Translations under genes and position numbers: made by a program
The notes under the pieces: generated by a model
Database searches by the model: none
What the model was told of the DNA's origin: nothing
Seen by the model: the letters and a program-made list of their open reading frames with translations, nothing else
Assembly: GCA_964512285.1 (NCBI GenBank)
Contig: CAZEJO010000005.1
Location: forward strand, 1-64,000
Direction: 5' to 3'
Origin: SM23-28-2 sp964512285
Lineage (GTDB): Bacteria > Chloroflexota > Dehalococcoidia > SM23-28-2
Length of the DNA: 64,000 bases
Part shown: positions 16,547-25,658 of the stretch, piece by piece
Position numbering within the stretch: the stretch's first letter is position 1
Layout: the number at the start of each line of letters is the position of its first letter

Positions 16547-19500
16547 CTACTCTGTGAGCCGTCTGTACAGGGTGGTGATGCGGGAGGGGAGGGCCTCGAT
16601 GTCGGCCACCACGGCGTAGCCGATGTCATCGCACATCTGCTTCAGGTAGTCGTGGCCGTAGCGGTCGACCGTGAGGCAGAAGGGGACGATGCCCTTCCGC
16701 TTGGCCTCCAGCAGGGCCACGTGGGTGTCGTGGATGGCGTACTCCTTCTCGGTGCGGTCGCGGCCGTAGCCGTGGTCCTGAGGGCGGCCGTCGGACACCA
16801 AGAAGAGGATGCGCACCTTGGCCTCGTGGGCGTCCAGCTTGGCGGTGGCGTGGCGGATGGCCGGCCCCATGCGGGTCGAGCGGACGGGGGCGATCTTGTC
16901 GATGCGCTGCTTGATCCGCTCGCCGAAGGGCTCCTCTAGGTCCTTGATGACGTAGAACTCCACGTTCTCGCGGCCGTATCCCGAGAAGCCGTAGATGCCG
17001 TAGGTATCGCCGATGGTCTCCAGGGCCTTGATGAGAAGGACGGTGCTCTCCTTCTCCAGGTCGATGATCCGCTTGGGCGGAGTCAGCATGTCCTGAGCGC
17101 GTCGCGACATCCACCAAGAGAAGTAGCGGCGGGGGTCATCGTCGAAATCGTCCTGACCGTAGCGGCGCTCGTGCTTCGTGATCTCCTCGTCGGTGGAGGC
17201 GCTCATGTCCAGGAGGAAGGCCACCGCCACGTCCCGCTCCACCTTGTTGCGCCGCCAGTAGACCTTGCCCGTGGGCTGGTGGCCGCTGTGACGCTCCACC
17301 AGGAAGTCCACCACGCCGTCCAGGTCGAACTCCTCGCCGTCCAGCAGACGCTTGATCTTGCGGAACACCTCGGGCCGCAAAAGCTCGAACTGACGGCGGG
17401 TCTGGCTCACCAGGCTGGAGTGCTTCGTGAGGGTCCGCTCGAAGAACTGAGTCTCGCCCTCGGACAGCGAATACTCGGCCACCCGGCACCAGCGAGGCTT
17501 GTAGTCGCTGGCCCGGAAGTCCCACTCGTCATAGTAGGAGTAGTTGGGCTCGCAGGTCAGCTCCTCCTCTTCGCCCTCCCTGGGCGTGCCCGGTGGAAAC
17601 TGCCCTTCGTGATAGGGCAAGCGCTTTTCGGGCCGCTGGGGCGCGGTCTCCTTCAGGAGGTTGGCCAGGAAGAGAGCGGAGCTTTCGGTGAGGTCACCCT
17701 CGGCCATCTCGCTGAGAGTTATCTCCACACTCTTGTCCAGGAGCTGCTTCAGCTGCTCCGGCGACAGCGCCGGAGGCGATGCCTGGGTCTGCCTGGCTTG
17801 TTTCTCCTGGCGCAGACGCATGAGGAGCTGCACCAGCTCCGGCTTGAACTCGCCCCTGAACTCCACCGGCTGGGGGCTCTCATAGGACTGTTCCTGGCCG
17901 CTCTGCATGAGCTGGGTCAGGGCCTGGCCCAGCGAGTCCATATCCTGGGACAGCTCGACCCCTTCCTCCTCCAAGCGCTGCCACTCCCTGTCCAGGTCGC
18001 TGACGATGTTGGGGACCTTCTGGGCCAGGCTGTAGAGGCGGACAGTCGCCTCGGCGGCGTCCTCCACGGTAGCCTGAGGCTGCTGGACGCTTCGCAGGAC
18101 GCCGAGGGCGTTGTGCATGATGCCGATCATGGTCACGGGCCAGCGCATATGTTGGAAGCCCTCCAGGCTGGCCAGGATCAGATTCTCCAGGAAGGCCTGT
18201 CGCAGGGGCAGGTCTTCCGGCCGCGGCCGCTTCTCCAGTTCCCTGTCCTGGATGCGCCGATAGATGGAGCGAATGCCACAATACTCCTGGGCCACCAGAC
18301 GATCGATACGGGCATCCTCTACGACGGCGAACAGGTCGGACGCCAGGCGGCGGTCGTCGAACAGGTCGAAGAAGCGCTCGATGTCGGTCAGGGCCTTCTT
18401 AGGGCCACCCCGCTGCTCCTCCAACTGGTGGCGTTCGTCGGGGAAAATGTGCCCCGGCCTGTCGAAGAAAAACTCAAAGCTGCCGAACTCCAGGTGGCCC
18501 GCCTGATGGGTGGCGTATACCTTGTAGACGCCGAAGCTCTGTGCCTTGTCTTTATACTCGTCCACCGCCGGCGGCAGATAGATAGAGGTACCCTCGGTGG
18601 AGGGACGCTCGCTGGCCACCCAGCCGATATTCTTCTCGGCAAGGGCGTCGGCGGAGTGAATAGCCACATTGCTACCGGTCAGGGCCTTGCAGTACATTCG
18701 CAGGACTTCCGCCACCCTGCTGAGTTCCACCCGCGAAGACAGAGACTCGAGAACCTCTTCACTCTTGCTGGACTGCAGGCGGAAGAAGGCCTTGCCACCT
18801 TCGACGCTGGCTTCCAACAGGCCCAGGCCGAAGGCGTGCCAGTGGTGCAGGTCGTCCACACTGATGCGAACCAGCACCTGAGGCAGGCTCTTGAGGAACT
18901 CCATGGCGGCCACCGGCGAGCAGGAGGCCAGGTCTTCGGCCAGCGAAAGCAGGTAAGGATGGTCATCCCCTTCGAGTTGACCGAGGGCGCGCGCCCCTTC
19001 GGTGAAGAAGGTGAATGCCTGCCGCCCTTCCTGGCGAGCCACCTCGCGGGTTAGGTCGAGGAAGCGCGACCGCTGGGAGGTCTGGACCTGACTGAGGAGA
19101 CCGGGGCCCTTCTCCAAATAGGAGCGGGCATCAGCCCAGCCGGTGTAGGCCAGAACCTCGGCGAAACGTATGAAGGCTTCACGGTCCTGCGGGGGCAGAG
19201 GCGATAGGGACGTGGGCGTCGTCGACAGGCAGTGGGTAGCCAGATCGTAAGAGCGCTCGGCTAGGACATCCACGAATCGCACCAGGGCCCTGACCTCGTC
19301 CAGAGAGAGCTGGGACAAGAGGGCTGGGCTCGTGTCGAAGAACTGCACCGCCAGGGAGGCGGAGCGCCAGGTGCCCTTGTAGAGATGCTGCCCCAGGATG
19401 ACCCAGTCGTCTATCTGGGACAGAGAGAGATTGGGCAGGGTATCCGGGCTGGCGCGGAAGTAGGCGGCGGCCAGGGACGACGACAGCTCGACCAGGTCAT

Positions 19501-19774
19501 GTCCCCGCTGAGCCCACTGCCGCAAGGCGACGAACCCGATGAGGGGGAGCACTTGGGGGGTGGCTCGGAAGTACTCGCTGGCTGCCTCCCAGGAGCGCCA
19601 GGAACGGCGGGCCAGTTCCAGGCCATCCTCGGCCCACAAGGCCACCTCCTCCGGTTCCAATAGATCACAGGCCGCCTCAGCGCTAGAACGGAACTCTGCT
19701 GCCAGGGCGGTGGAGAAGGGAACCAGTTCCTTTTCGAACCGGCCTACCAGGCGACGCAAAGATGAGCTACTCAA
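16547..19774 (-). CDS. NorD/CbbO-like VWA-domain protein
   Basis: 1075-aa cytoplasmic protein. Residues about 20-370 hold six or seven degenerate repeats of about 50 aa with a yF-x2-SP-xxL-xxLs theme (FFDTSPALLSQLSLDEVRAL). The middle has ATHQAGHLEFGSFEFFFDRP, typical of the NorD/CbbO family. The C-terminal quarter is a von Willebrand A domain with MIDAS residues DMSAS and FLVSDGRPQD. NorD and CbbO act with a partner MoxR ATPase (NorQ, CbbQ) to remodel or insert metal into an enzyme, and the partner gene overlaps upstream by 8 bp. No nitric oxide reductase or RuBisCO gene is in view, so the client is unknown. Confidence 0.87.
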   Translation of the reverse strand: MSSSSLRRLVGRFEKELVPFSTALAAEFRSSAEAACDLLEPEEVALWAEDGLELARRSWRSWEAASEYFRATPQVLPLIGFVALRQWAQRGHDLVELSSSLAAAYFRASPDTLPNLSLSQIDDWVILGQHLYKGTWRSASLAVQFFDTSPALLSQLSLDEVRALVRFVDVLAERSYDLATHCLSTTPTSLSPLPPQDREAFIRFAEVLAYTGWADARSYLEKGPGLLSQVQTSQRSRFLDLTREVARQEGRQAFTFFTEGARALGQLEGDDHPYLLSLAEDLASCSPVAAMEFLKSLPQVLVRISVDDLHHWHAFGLGLLEASVEGGKAFFRLQSSKSEEVLESLSSRVELSRVAEVLRMYCKALTGSNVAIHSADALAEKNIGWVASERPSTEGTSIYLPPAVDEYKDKAQSFGVYKVYATHQAGHLEFGSFEFFFDRPGHIFPDERHQLEEQRGGPKKALTDIERFFDLFDDRRLASDLFAVVEDARIDRLVAQEYCGIRSIYRRIQDRELEKRPRPEDLPLRQAFLENLILASLEGFQHMRWPVTMIGIMHNALGVLRSVQQPQATVEDAAEATVRLYSLAQKVPNIVSDLDREWQRLEEEGVELSQDMDSLGQALTQLMQSGQEQSYESPQPVEFRGEFKPELVQLLMRLRQEKQARQTQASPPALSPEQLKQLLDKSVEITLSEMAEGDLTESSALFLANLLKETAPQRPEKRLPYHEGQFPPGTPREGEEEELTCEPNYSYYDEWDFRASDYKPRWCRVAEYSLSEGETQFFERTLTKHSSLVSQTRRQFELLRPEVFRKIKRLLDGEEFDLDGVVDFLVERHSGHQPTGKVYWRRNKVERDVAVAFLLDMSASTDEEITKHERRYGQDDFDDDPRRYFSWWMSRRAQDMLTPPKRIIDLEKESTVLLIKALETIGDTYGIYGFSGYGRENVEFYVIKDLEEPFGERIKQRIDKIAPVRSTRMGPAIRHATAKLDAHEAKVRILFLVSDGRPQDHGYGRDRTEKEYAIHDTHVALLEAKRKGIVPFCLTVDRYGHDYLKQMCDDIGYAVVADIEALPSRITTLYRRLTE

Positions 19775-20663
19775 AGATAGAGGACACCACCTCTTCTATA
19801 CTGCGTTGCACCTCGCGGTCATCGGTAAGGGCCCACACCACCGCCACCTGACAAGCGCGGCGAGGGGCTATGCCCTTCTGTACGAGCCTGCCCGCATAGA
19901 TGAGCAGACGGGTGCTCACCCCCTCGGCCAGGCCGTGCTCCTTGAGGTGGCGGACCTTCTCGCCCAGCTTGGCCAGGTCTATGGCAAGGGAGTCAGGAAC
20001 ACTGGCCTCATGCTGGATGATGCGAGCCTCCTGCTCTCGTGACGGGTAGCCGAACTCGATGGCCATGAATCGCTGACGAGTGCTGTGCTTCAGGTCCTTG
20101 AGAGCGCTCTGGTAGCCGGGGTTGTAGGAGATGACCAGCAGGAAACCGCCACGGGCCTCCACTATCTGGCCCAGCTTCTCGATGGGCAGGATGCGGCGGT
20201 GGTCGGTGAGGGGATGGATGAGAACAGTCGTATCCTTACGCGCCTCGACGATCTCGTCCAGGTAGCAGATGGCACCGGCCTTGACGGCGCGAGTGAGGGG
20301 CCCATCGATCCAGCGGGTGGACTCCCCCTCCAGGAGATAGCGCCCCACCAAGTCGCTGGCCGTCAGGTCCTCGTGGCAGGCCACGGTCACCAGGGGCAGG
20401 CCGTGATGGTCAGCCCCCTCGGATTGGCCGGTGACATCCTTGACGACGGTCAGGGGCCGGTCGAGCCGGTAGGCCATGTACTCGATGAAACGAGTCTTGC
20501 CACAGCCGGTGGGGCCCTTAAGGAGCACCGGTATGTTCTGGTTGAAGGCAGCAGTGAACAGCTCCACCTCATCCTTCAGTGGCAGGTAGAAGGGCTCTTC
20601 GCTGAGAACATACTCTTCGATGGCGTACTGTCTGTACTCTGTGCGCTCGGGCGGGGCTTCCAT
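19767..20663 (-). CDS. MoxR/NorQ/CbbQ-type AAA+ ATPase
   Basis: 298-aa AAA+ chaperone ATPase. Walker A GPTGCGKT (residues 50-57), Walker B ICYLDEIVEA, and the family signature TVACHEDLTASDLVGRYLL are present. Residues about 70-89 (RPLTVVKDVTGQSEGADHHG) look like an extra loop before that signature compared with the NorQ/CbbQ pattern as I know it. It presumably powers the VWA protein it overlaps downstream, as NorQ does for NorD. It lies 37 bp after coaE and may share its transcript. Confidence 0.9.
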   Translation of the reverse strand: MEAPPERTEYRQYAIEEYVLSEEPFYLPLKDEVELFTAAFNQNIPVLLKGPTGCGKTRFIEYMAYRLDRPLTVVKDVTGQSEGADHHGLPLVTVACHEDLTASDLVGRYLLEGESTRWIDGPLTRAVKAGAICYLDEIVEARKDTTVLIHPLTDHRRILPIEKLGQIVEARGGFLLVISYNPGYQSALKDLKHSTRQRFMAIEFGYPSREQEARIIQHEASVPDSLAIDLAKLGEKVRHLKEHGLAEGVSTRLLIYAGRLVQKGIAPRRACQVAVVWALTDDREVQRSIEEVVSSIFE

Positions 20664-20700
20664 ATCTCTTCGCTACTTTCTTGCCTGCCGAGGAGCGATG

Positions 20701-21327
20701 CTACGTCGCCTTGGCAGCCAATCGGCCAATCAGGTCATCCCAAAGCTCATCAACCCGCTGGGCCACCTCCGCCAGGGAGCAATTGGTATCGATGACCACG
20801 TGGGCGTGCTTCAGCCGCTCTTCGTTGGAGAGCTGGGCGGCGATGCGAGCCTCTGCCCGCTCTCGACTGAGGCCGCTGCGCTCCATCGACCGCTGAGCAG
20901 CCACCTCGGGCGAGACCACGGTCACCCAGACCTCGTCCGCCAGGTGGTCCCAGCCAGCCTCGATGAGGATGGCGGCCTCCAGCACGGCCACTCTGGTGCC
21001 CTGTCGCCGCAATTCCTCCAGCCTCTCCGACATCATCTGCTCCATGGGCGGGTGAGTGATGGCGTCCAGTCGCCGGCGAGCCTCCGGGTCGCTGAACACT
21101 ATCTGGCCCAGCTTGCGGCGGTCGATCTGGCCGTCGTCGCCCACCACCTGGCGGCCGAAGGCGGCTACCACCTGATCCCACACTGGCGTGCCCGGCCGAT
21201 AGACCTCGTGGCCTATCTGGTCAGCATAGACAGTAGCTGCACCCTTGGCGCGCAGCATATCTGAAATGGTGGACTTGCCGCTGCCAATGCCTCCCGTAAG
21301 GCCTATTACAAACATATGCCTATCCAT
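20701..21327 (-). CDS. coaE: Dephospho-CoA kinase
   Basis: Last enzyme of coenzyme A synthesis (208 aa); phosphorylates the 3'-OH of dephospho-CoA. The P-loop is GLTGGIGSGKST and the substrate motif YADQIGHEVYRPGTP. ITHPPMEQMM and VLEAAILIEAGW match the family. The start may be ATG 21327 (MDRHM) or ATG 21315 (MFVIGLTGG); the second is nearer the usual family start. Co-directional with the MoxR-VWA pair, 37 bp upstream of it. Confidence 0.94.
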   Translation of the reverse strand: MDRHMFVIGLTGGIGSGKSTISDMLRAKGAATVYADQIGHEVYRPGTPVWDQVVAAFGRQVVGDDGQIDRRKLGQIVFSDPEARRRLDAITHPPMEQMMSERLEELRRQGTRVAVLEAAILIEAGWDHLADEVWVTVVSPEVAAQRSMERSGLSRERAEARIAAQLSNEERLKHAHVVIDTNCSLAEVAQRVDELWDDLIGRLAAKAT

Positions 21328-21418
21328 ATCTATGTTACAGGAAATTGGCTATAAGGGGAACTGACACTCCTACCTCCAGATAGGCGCCTGGCCGCCGCGG
21401 CGACGGCTCCCCCAAGGA

Positions 21419-21467
21419 TCAAATCAAAAGGGGCATGGGCCCGGGCCTCAACGGGCTCATGCCCCTT
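21419..21467 (-). terminator. Intrinsic terminator after etfA
   Basis: A long GC-rich stem (AGGGGCATG.GCCCG against CGGGCTCATGCCCCTT, 21429-21467) lies 20 bp past the etfA stop. On the minus-strand transcript it is followed by TTTTGATTTGAT. This cleanly separates the etf operon from coaE. Confidence 0.85.
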
Positions 21468-21486
21468 CTGCTTACGACGGAGAAGG

Positions 21487-22479
21487 CTATCCTGCTTTTA
21501 GCTGGCGAACCTTGTTCACGAAGGGCGGAATGACTGTCTTCCAATCGGCCACAATGCCATAGCGACAGTAACGGAAGACGTTGGCCTCGGGGTCTTTGTT
21601 GATCGCAACGATGTTCTTGGCCCCACTGAGGCCAGCCATGTGCTGGCTAGCGCCGGAAATAGCCACCGCTATGTAGAGGGTGGGACTCACTACCTTGCCG
21701 GTGAGTCCTATCTGCTTCGGTATAGGATACCAGCCCATGTCGCAGGCAGCACGAGTGGCGCCTACCGCGCCCTTCATCAGGTCGGCCAGTTCCTCCAGTG
21801 TTTGGAATGCCTCGACGCTGCCCATGCCACGGCCTCCGCCCACGATCACCTCGGCGTCCTCCAGACGTATGCCCTCTGTCTCTTCCTTGCGTCTGCCGGT
21901 GATCTTGGTGCGGACGGCGGAGGCGTCGATGTCGGCGGCTACCTTGGTCACCTCCCCTTGGCGAGAGGCGTCCGGTGCGAGAGGTTCCTGCGACTTGACC
22001 CTGACGGTGGCCACTTGGGGCATGGTCTTGCAGGTATGCTGGGCATTGGCGTTGCCCCCATAGCAGGGGCGAGTCATCACCAGACGGCCGTCGCTGATGG
22101 CCATATCGAGACAGTCCATGGCCACCGCTGTCTCCAGACGAAAGGCCAGGCGCGGGGCCAGGTCACGTCCGATATCCGTCTGGCCCAGAAGGACGATAGA
22201 CGGGTTAGCCTCGCGGCAGACCTTCTCGACCGCCGGGAGAAAGGCGTCGCTCTGGTACTCCGCCAGGATGGCGTCGTCCACCACGTAGACCTTGTCCGCC
22301 CCCGCAGCGATCAACTCCTGAGCCAAGGGCTCTACTCCCTGCCCCAGGAGGGCTGCCTGGACGGGCTGGCCGAGCTCGTCGGCCAGTCGCCGAGCGGCGG
22401 CCAACACCTCCAAGCTGATGGAGGCCAGGGCACCCTCGACCACTTCCGCAACAACCAGTACTCCGCTTTCGTTAGCCAT
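21487..22479 (-). CDS. etfA: Electron transfer flavoprotein alpha subunit
   Basis: 330-aa FAD-binding subunit of the ETF heterodimer, which takes electrons from acyl-CoA dehydrogenases. The C-terminal FAD domain shows IVGGGRGMG, GATRAACDMGW, QIGLTGKVVSPTLYIAVAIS, GASQHMAGL and IVAINKDPEANVF. The N-terminal domain has LLGQTDIGRDLAPRLAFRLE. An AAGGAG site precedes the ATG. It is 72 bp after etfB and is the last gene of the operon, followed by a strong terminator. Confidence 0.96.
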   Translation of the reverse strand: MANESGVLVVAEVVEGALASISLEVLAAARRLADELGQPVQAALLGQGVEPLAQELIAAGADKVYVVDDAILAEYQSDAFLPAVEKVCREANPSIVLLGQTDIGRDLAPRLAFRLETAVAMDCLDMAISDGRLVMTRPCYGGNANAQHTCKTMPQVATVRVKSQEPLAPDASRQGEVTKVAADIDASAVRTKITGRRKEETEGIRLEDAEVIVGGGRGMGSVEAFQTLEELADLMKGAVGATRAACDMGWYPIPKQIGLTGKVVSPTLYIAVAISGASQHMAGLSGAKNIVAINKDPEANVFRYCRYGIVADWKTVIPPFVNKVRQLKAG

Positions 22480-22551
22480 CGTACATTTCTCCTTGCTCTG
22501 GTCTGCCCGGGCCGAAGGTCGGCCGACCTGGCGGCCCCGTCAGGCAGACCC

Positions 22552-23355
22552 TTAGATGAGCTTCGCCTCCCGAAGCTTGGTGGCCAGCGTTTCTGCTGCT
22601 TCCTCGGAGGTCTCCGCCTCGATGAACTCGCATTTGGCCTCGTGCACGGGCACGTAGAGGCGGTCCAAGGAGAGGAGAGAGCCGGCGGCACCCACCTGCG
22701 ACGGGTCCACGCCCAGGTCGGCCACTGTCCAGACGGCTACCGGCTTCTTGGCAGCCGCCATGATCTCTCGCAGCTGGGGATAGCGCGGCTCACCCAGCTC
22801 GTTACTGACGCTAACCACGGCGGGAAGACTGGTCTCCACCGTCTCGAAGCCGTCCAGGAGCACCCGTTCCACCTGCAGGGTGCCATCGCTGGCTTTTACC
22901 TCGCTGGCACGGGTCACGCAGGGCAGACCCAACACGTCGGCGATGATCGAAGGCGTCACGCCTACGTCCCAGTCCGGCGCCTGGCGACCGCAGAGCACGA
23001 GATCGAAAGGCTCCAGCTTCTTGATGGCGGCTGCTAGAGCGCGAGCAGTGGCGTAGCTGTCGCCACCTTCGAAAGCGCCATCCGTGAGCTGTATGCCCTC
23101 ATCGGCACCCATGGCCAGGGCCTTCTTGACGGCATCGCGAGCGGCCTCGGGGCCCAGGCAAAGGATAGTGATCTTGGCCTCGCCCAAGGCCTCGCGGATG
23201 CGCAGAGCGGCCTCGACGCCCAGGATAGCGTACTCGTCGGCCACCGGGTCGATGCCCGGCACCGGCAAGACTTTCTTGGTCGCCTCGTCCACCTTGAACT
23301 GGGAAGCTGGCGTCTCCGGGTCGGGCACCTGCTTGACGCAGCAAATTATGTGCAT
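22552..23355 (-). CDS. etfB: Electron transfer flavoprotein beta subunit
   Basis: 267-aa partner of EtfA. It begins MHIICCVKQVPDPETPASQF, followed by INPxDEYA-like PVADEYAILGVEAALRIRE, GADEGIQL and LVLCGRQAPDWDVGVTPSII. The AMP-site signature appears as LPAVVSVSNELGEPRYPQL. A strong GGAGGAGGT precedes the start. It lies between the FeS oxidoreductase and etfA, the order expected for an ETF:menaquinone oxidoreductase system. Confidence 0.96.
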   Translation of the reverse strand: MHIICCVKQVPDPETPASQFKVDEATKKVLPVPGIDPVADEYAILGVEAALRIREALGEAKITILCLGPEAARDAVKKALAMGADEGIQLTDGAFEGGDSYATARALAAAIKKLEPFDLVLCGRQAPDWDVGVTPSIIADVLGLPCVTRASEVKASDGTLQVERVLLDGFETVETSLPAVVSVSNELGEPRYPQLREIMAAAKKPVAVWTVADLGVDPSQVGAAGSLLSLDRLYVPVHEAKCEFIEAETSEEAAETLATKLREAKLI

Positions 23356-23468
23356 GATGTACCTCCTCCCTCAGCCCCGCCTGCCCTTGGAGCGGGGCAC
23401 GGTTCTATCTCCCAAGCTTTTAAGATTGCTGGGCCCGCCTGCTGGCAGGCTCTACAGAAAACCACCCC

Positions 23469-25544
23469 TCACTGCGGCGGCTCCGCTGCCTGGCCCTCCG
23501 GCGGGTCGGCCTTGGCTGCCTCAGGGACGGCGGGTGCAGGGGCCACCGCCATATCTAGCAACTCCACCACGTCGTAGACCTTCATCTCTCGCTCAGCCGC
23601 TTCAGGCACGGCGCCGACGCCGTCCTCGAACATCTGCAAGCAGAAGGGACAGGCGGTGGCGACGAACTCGGCACCTGTGGCTGCCGCCTCCTCGGTGCGC
23701 TCGTTGTTCACCCGCTTGCCCTTGCTCTCCTCCATCCACATGTGGCCACCACCAGCGCCGCAGCAGAAGCTCTGCGCCCGTGCCCGAGGCATCTCGACAG
23801 TTTGGGCGCCAGGCAGGCTAGCGAGGATGTGGCGAGGCGACTCGTACAGGTTGTTGTGGCGGCCCAAGTAGCAGGAATCGTGGTAGGTGATCTTCTGGGC
23901 CAGGGGCCCCTGTGGCTTCAGCCTACCCTCCTTGACGAGCTGAGCGAAGAAGTCGGCGTGATGGATCACTTCGAAGTGGCCGTTGAACTGGGGGTACTCG
24001 TTCTTGAAGGTGTTGAAACCATGGGGGCAGCTAGTGATGATCTTCTTGACGCCCTTGGTATTGAACAGCTCGATGTTCTGCTGAGCCTGGAGCATGTAAA
24101 GGTACTCGTTACCCAGGCGGCGAGCGGGGTCGCCACAGCAGGTCTCCTCGGCCCCCAGCACACCGTAGCTTACTCCGGCCTGGTTTAGCAGCCTAGCGAT
24201 AGCCTTAGTGGTCAGGACGTTCCGCTCCGACAGGGCGCCGGTGCAGCCCACCCAGAACAGATACTCCTGGCTACCGTCGAACATGGGCACTTCGCCCATC
24301 TCTTCGATCCAGGAGGTGCGGCCCAGGGGGGTGCCTCGCCAGGGGTGACCGCGCTGCTCCAGCTGCATGAGGGTGGCCTGAGCCGTCTCCGGCATGCGGG
24401 CCTCGTCCATCACGAAGTAGCGGCGGACGTCTATAATCTCCTGAATGTGCTCGACGAACACCGGGCACTCGTACTGGCAGGCGCCGCAGGTGAGGCAGTC
24501 CCATATGGGATTGAACCCCATAGCTTCCGTCAGTGCTACGCCGCGCTCGCCTGTGACATTGATGTTCAGTACCGGTATCGGCAGGAGATCCGATGCGTTA
24601 ACCAGCAACTGCTGGCGTATTTGGTGAGCTATCTCCTTCGGCGATAGCTCCTTCTCGGTGTTATAGGCGGGACAGGCCTCCTGGCAGCGGCCGCACTCGG
24701 TGCAGGTGTAGCCGTCCAGGAGCTGCCTCCAGGTGAAGTCCTGGATACGCCCCACACCGAACACCTCCTGCGTCTCCAGGTCAGGGATGGGCTGGAGGAC
24801 ACCCGTAGGCTGAAGGCGCCGGAAGAACACGTTGGGGGCGGCGGTGAATACGTGCAGGTGCTTGGAGTAAGGGACCCAGATCAGGAAGCCCATGAAGGTC
24901 AACAAGTGAAGATACCAGAAGGTGGTGTGCCAGCCTTTGAGAACCTCTATGTCCGTTCCCTGGACACCCTCCGCGATGGCGTTCGAGATGAAGGCGCGAC
25001 TGTGGTCGGGGAAGGGGTGGATGGCGATGCTGAAGCCGGTGGCAAACAGATCGGTCACCATGAGCAGGGCGATGAAGCCCAGGATAAGGTAGGCGTCCCA
25101 GTTGAGGCTAAGGCGGGGCGGCTTGACGATCAGGCGCCTGGCCACCGCCATGACTACGCCGATCACAACCAGGATCTCGAAAACCTGCATAACCGGGAAG
25201 TAGGCGGTGTACACGCCCTCGGCCCAGGAGAGCAGGGCGGCATCCTCGTGAAAGCCCTCCAGGAAGAAGTTGATGGTGTTCACCTGGAAGGTCAGGAAGC
25301 CCCAGAAGATGGCCAGGTGAAGAATACCCGAGTACCAGTAGCGGGGGCGAATCACGCGCCAGATAGCCAGCACCAGCGGAACGAAGGAAATTGTCCGCTC
25401 CCAAAGGCGGTTGAAGCGCCAGTCGGGTTTGCCCACTAAGAGAAGGGCGGTGCGAACGTAGACGGTATAGGCGAAGAAGGCGAGGCCAGAGACAAGTATG
25501 AGGTAGAAGAATATGTTACCAGGGAACTGAACAGACGGGGCCAT
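23469..25544 (-). CDS. Membrane HdrD-like FeS oxidoreductase (probable ETF:quinone oxidoreductase)
   Basis: 691-aa integral membrane protein. Residues 10-235 contain about five to six helices with His residues, resembling the cytochrome-b-type NarI fold. Two 4Fe-4S motifs follow: CTECGRCQEACP (281) and CLTCGACQYECP (350). The last third has two HdrD-type CCG domains (ETCCGDPARR and QSFCCGAGGG). Such proteins beside etfBA carry electrons from reduced ETF to menaquinone. The C-terminal 30 residues are Ala/Pro-rich. It has its own promoter-like sequence at 25622-25650 and leads the etf operon. Confidence 0.9.
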   Translation of the reverse strand: MAPSVQFPGNIFFYLILVSGLAFFAYTVYVRTALLLVGKPDWRFNRLWERTISFVPLVLAIWRVIRPRYWYSGILHLAIFWGFLTFQVNTINFFLEGFHEDAALLSWAEGVYTAYFPVMQVFEILVVIGVVMAVARRLIVKPPRLSLNWDAYLILGFIALLMVTDLFATGFSIAIHPFPDHSRAFISNAIAEGVQGTDIEVLKGWHTTFWYLHLLTFMGFLIWVPYSKHLHVFTAAPNVFFRRLQPTGVLQPIPDLETQEVFGVGRIQDFTWRQLLDGYTCTECGRCQEACPAYNTEKELSPKEIAHQIRQQLLVNASDLLPIPVLNINVTGERGVALTEAMGFNPIWDCLTCGACQYECPVFVEHIQEIIDVRRYFVMDEARMPETAQATLMQLEQRGHPWRGTPLGRTSWIEEMGEVPMFDGSQEYLFWVGCTGALSERNVLTTKAIARLLNQAGVSYGVLGAEETCCGDPARRLGNEYLYMLQAQQNIELFNTKGVKKIITSCPHGFNTFKNEYPQFNGHFEVIHHADFFAQLVKEGRLKPQGPLAQKITYHDSCYLGRHNNLYESPRHILASLPGAQTVEMPRARAQSFCCGAGGGHMWMEESKGKRVNNERTEEAAATGAEFVATACPFCLQMFEDGVGAVPEAAEREMKVYDVVELLDMAVAPAPAVPEAAKADPPEGQAAEPPQ

Positions 25545-25621
25545 CCGCTACTCCTCCCAATGCCAAGGTCATCGTCATAGTGGATACCAGATGTCGGTTC
25601 ATCGGCGTGAAATCGCTCACC

Positions 25622-25650
25622 ATCATAGCGTCCGCCCAGGTGAGGGTCAA
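25622..25650 (-). promoter_or_regulatory. Putative promoter of the FeS oxidoreductase-etfBA operon
   Basis: Minus strand TTGACC (25650-25645), a 17-nt spacer and TATGAT (25627-25622). The start codon is about 78 nt beyond the -10. Confidence 0.65.
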
Positions 25651-25658
25651 CCGTGAGT

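Noticed and set aside
17171..19054. 627-codon plus-strand ORF
   Set aside because: It is antisense to the norD-like VWA gene, rich in Leu/Gln/Gly/His from the reversed codons, with no domain; the minus-strand product has clear family motifs.
21640..23037. 465-codon plus-strand ORF
   Set aside because: Antisense shadow spanning both etfA and etfB.
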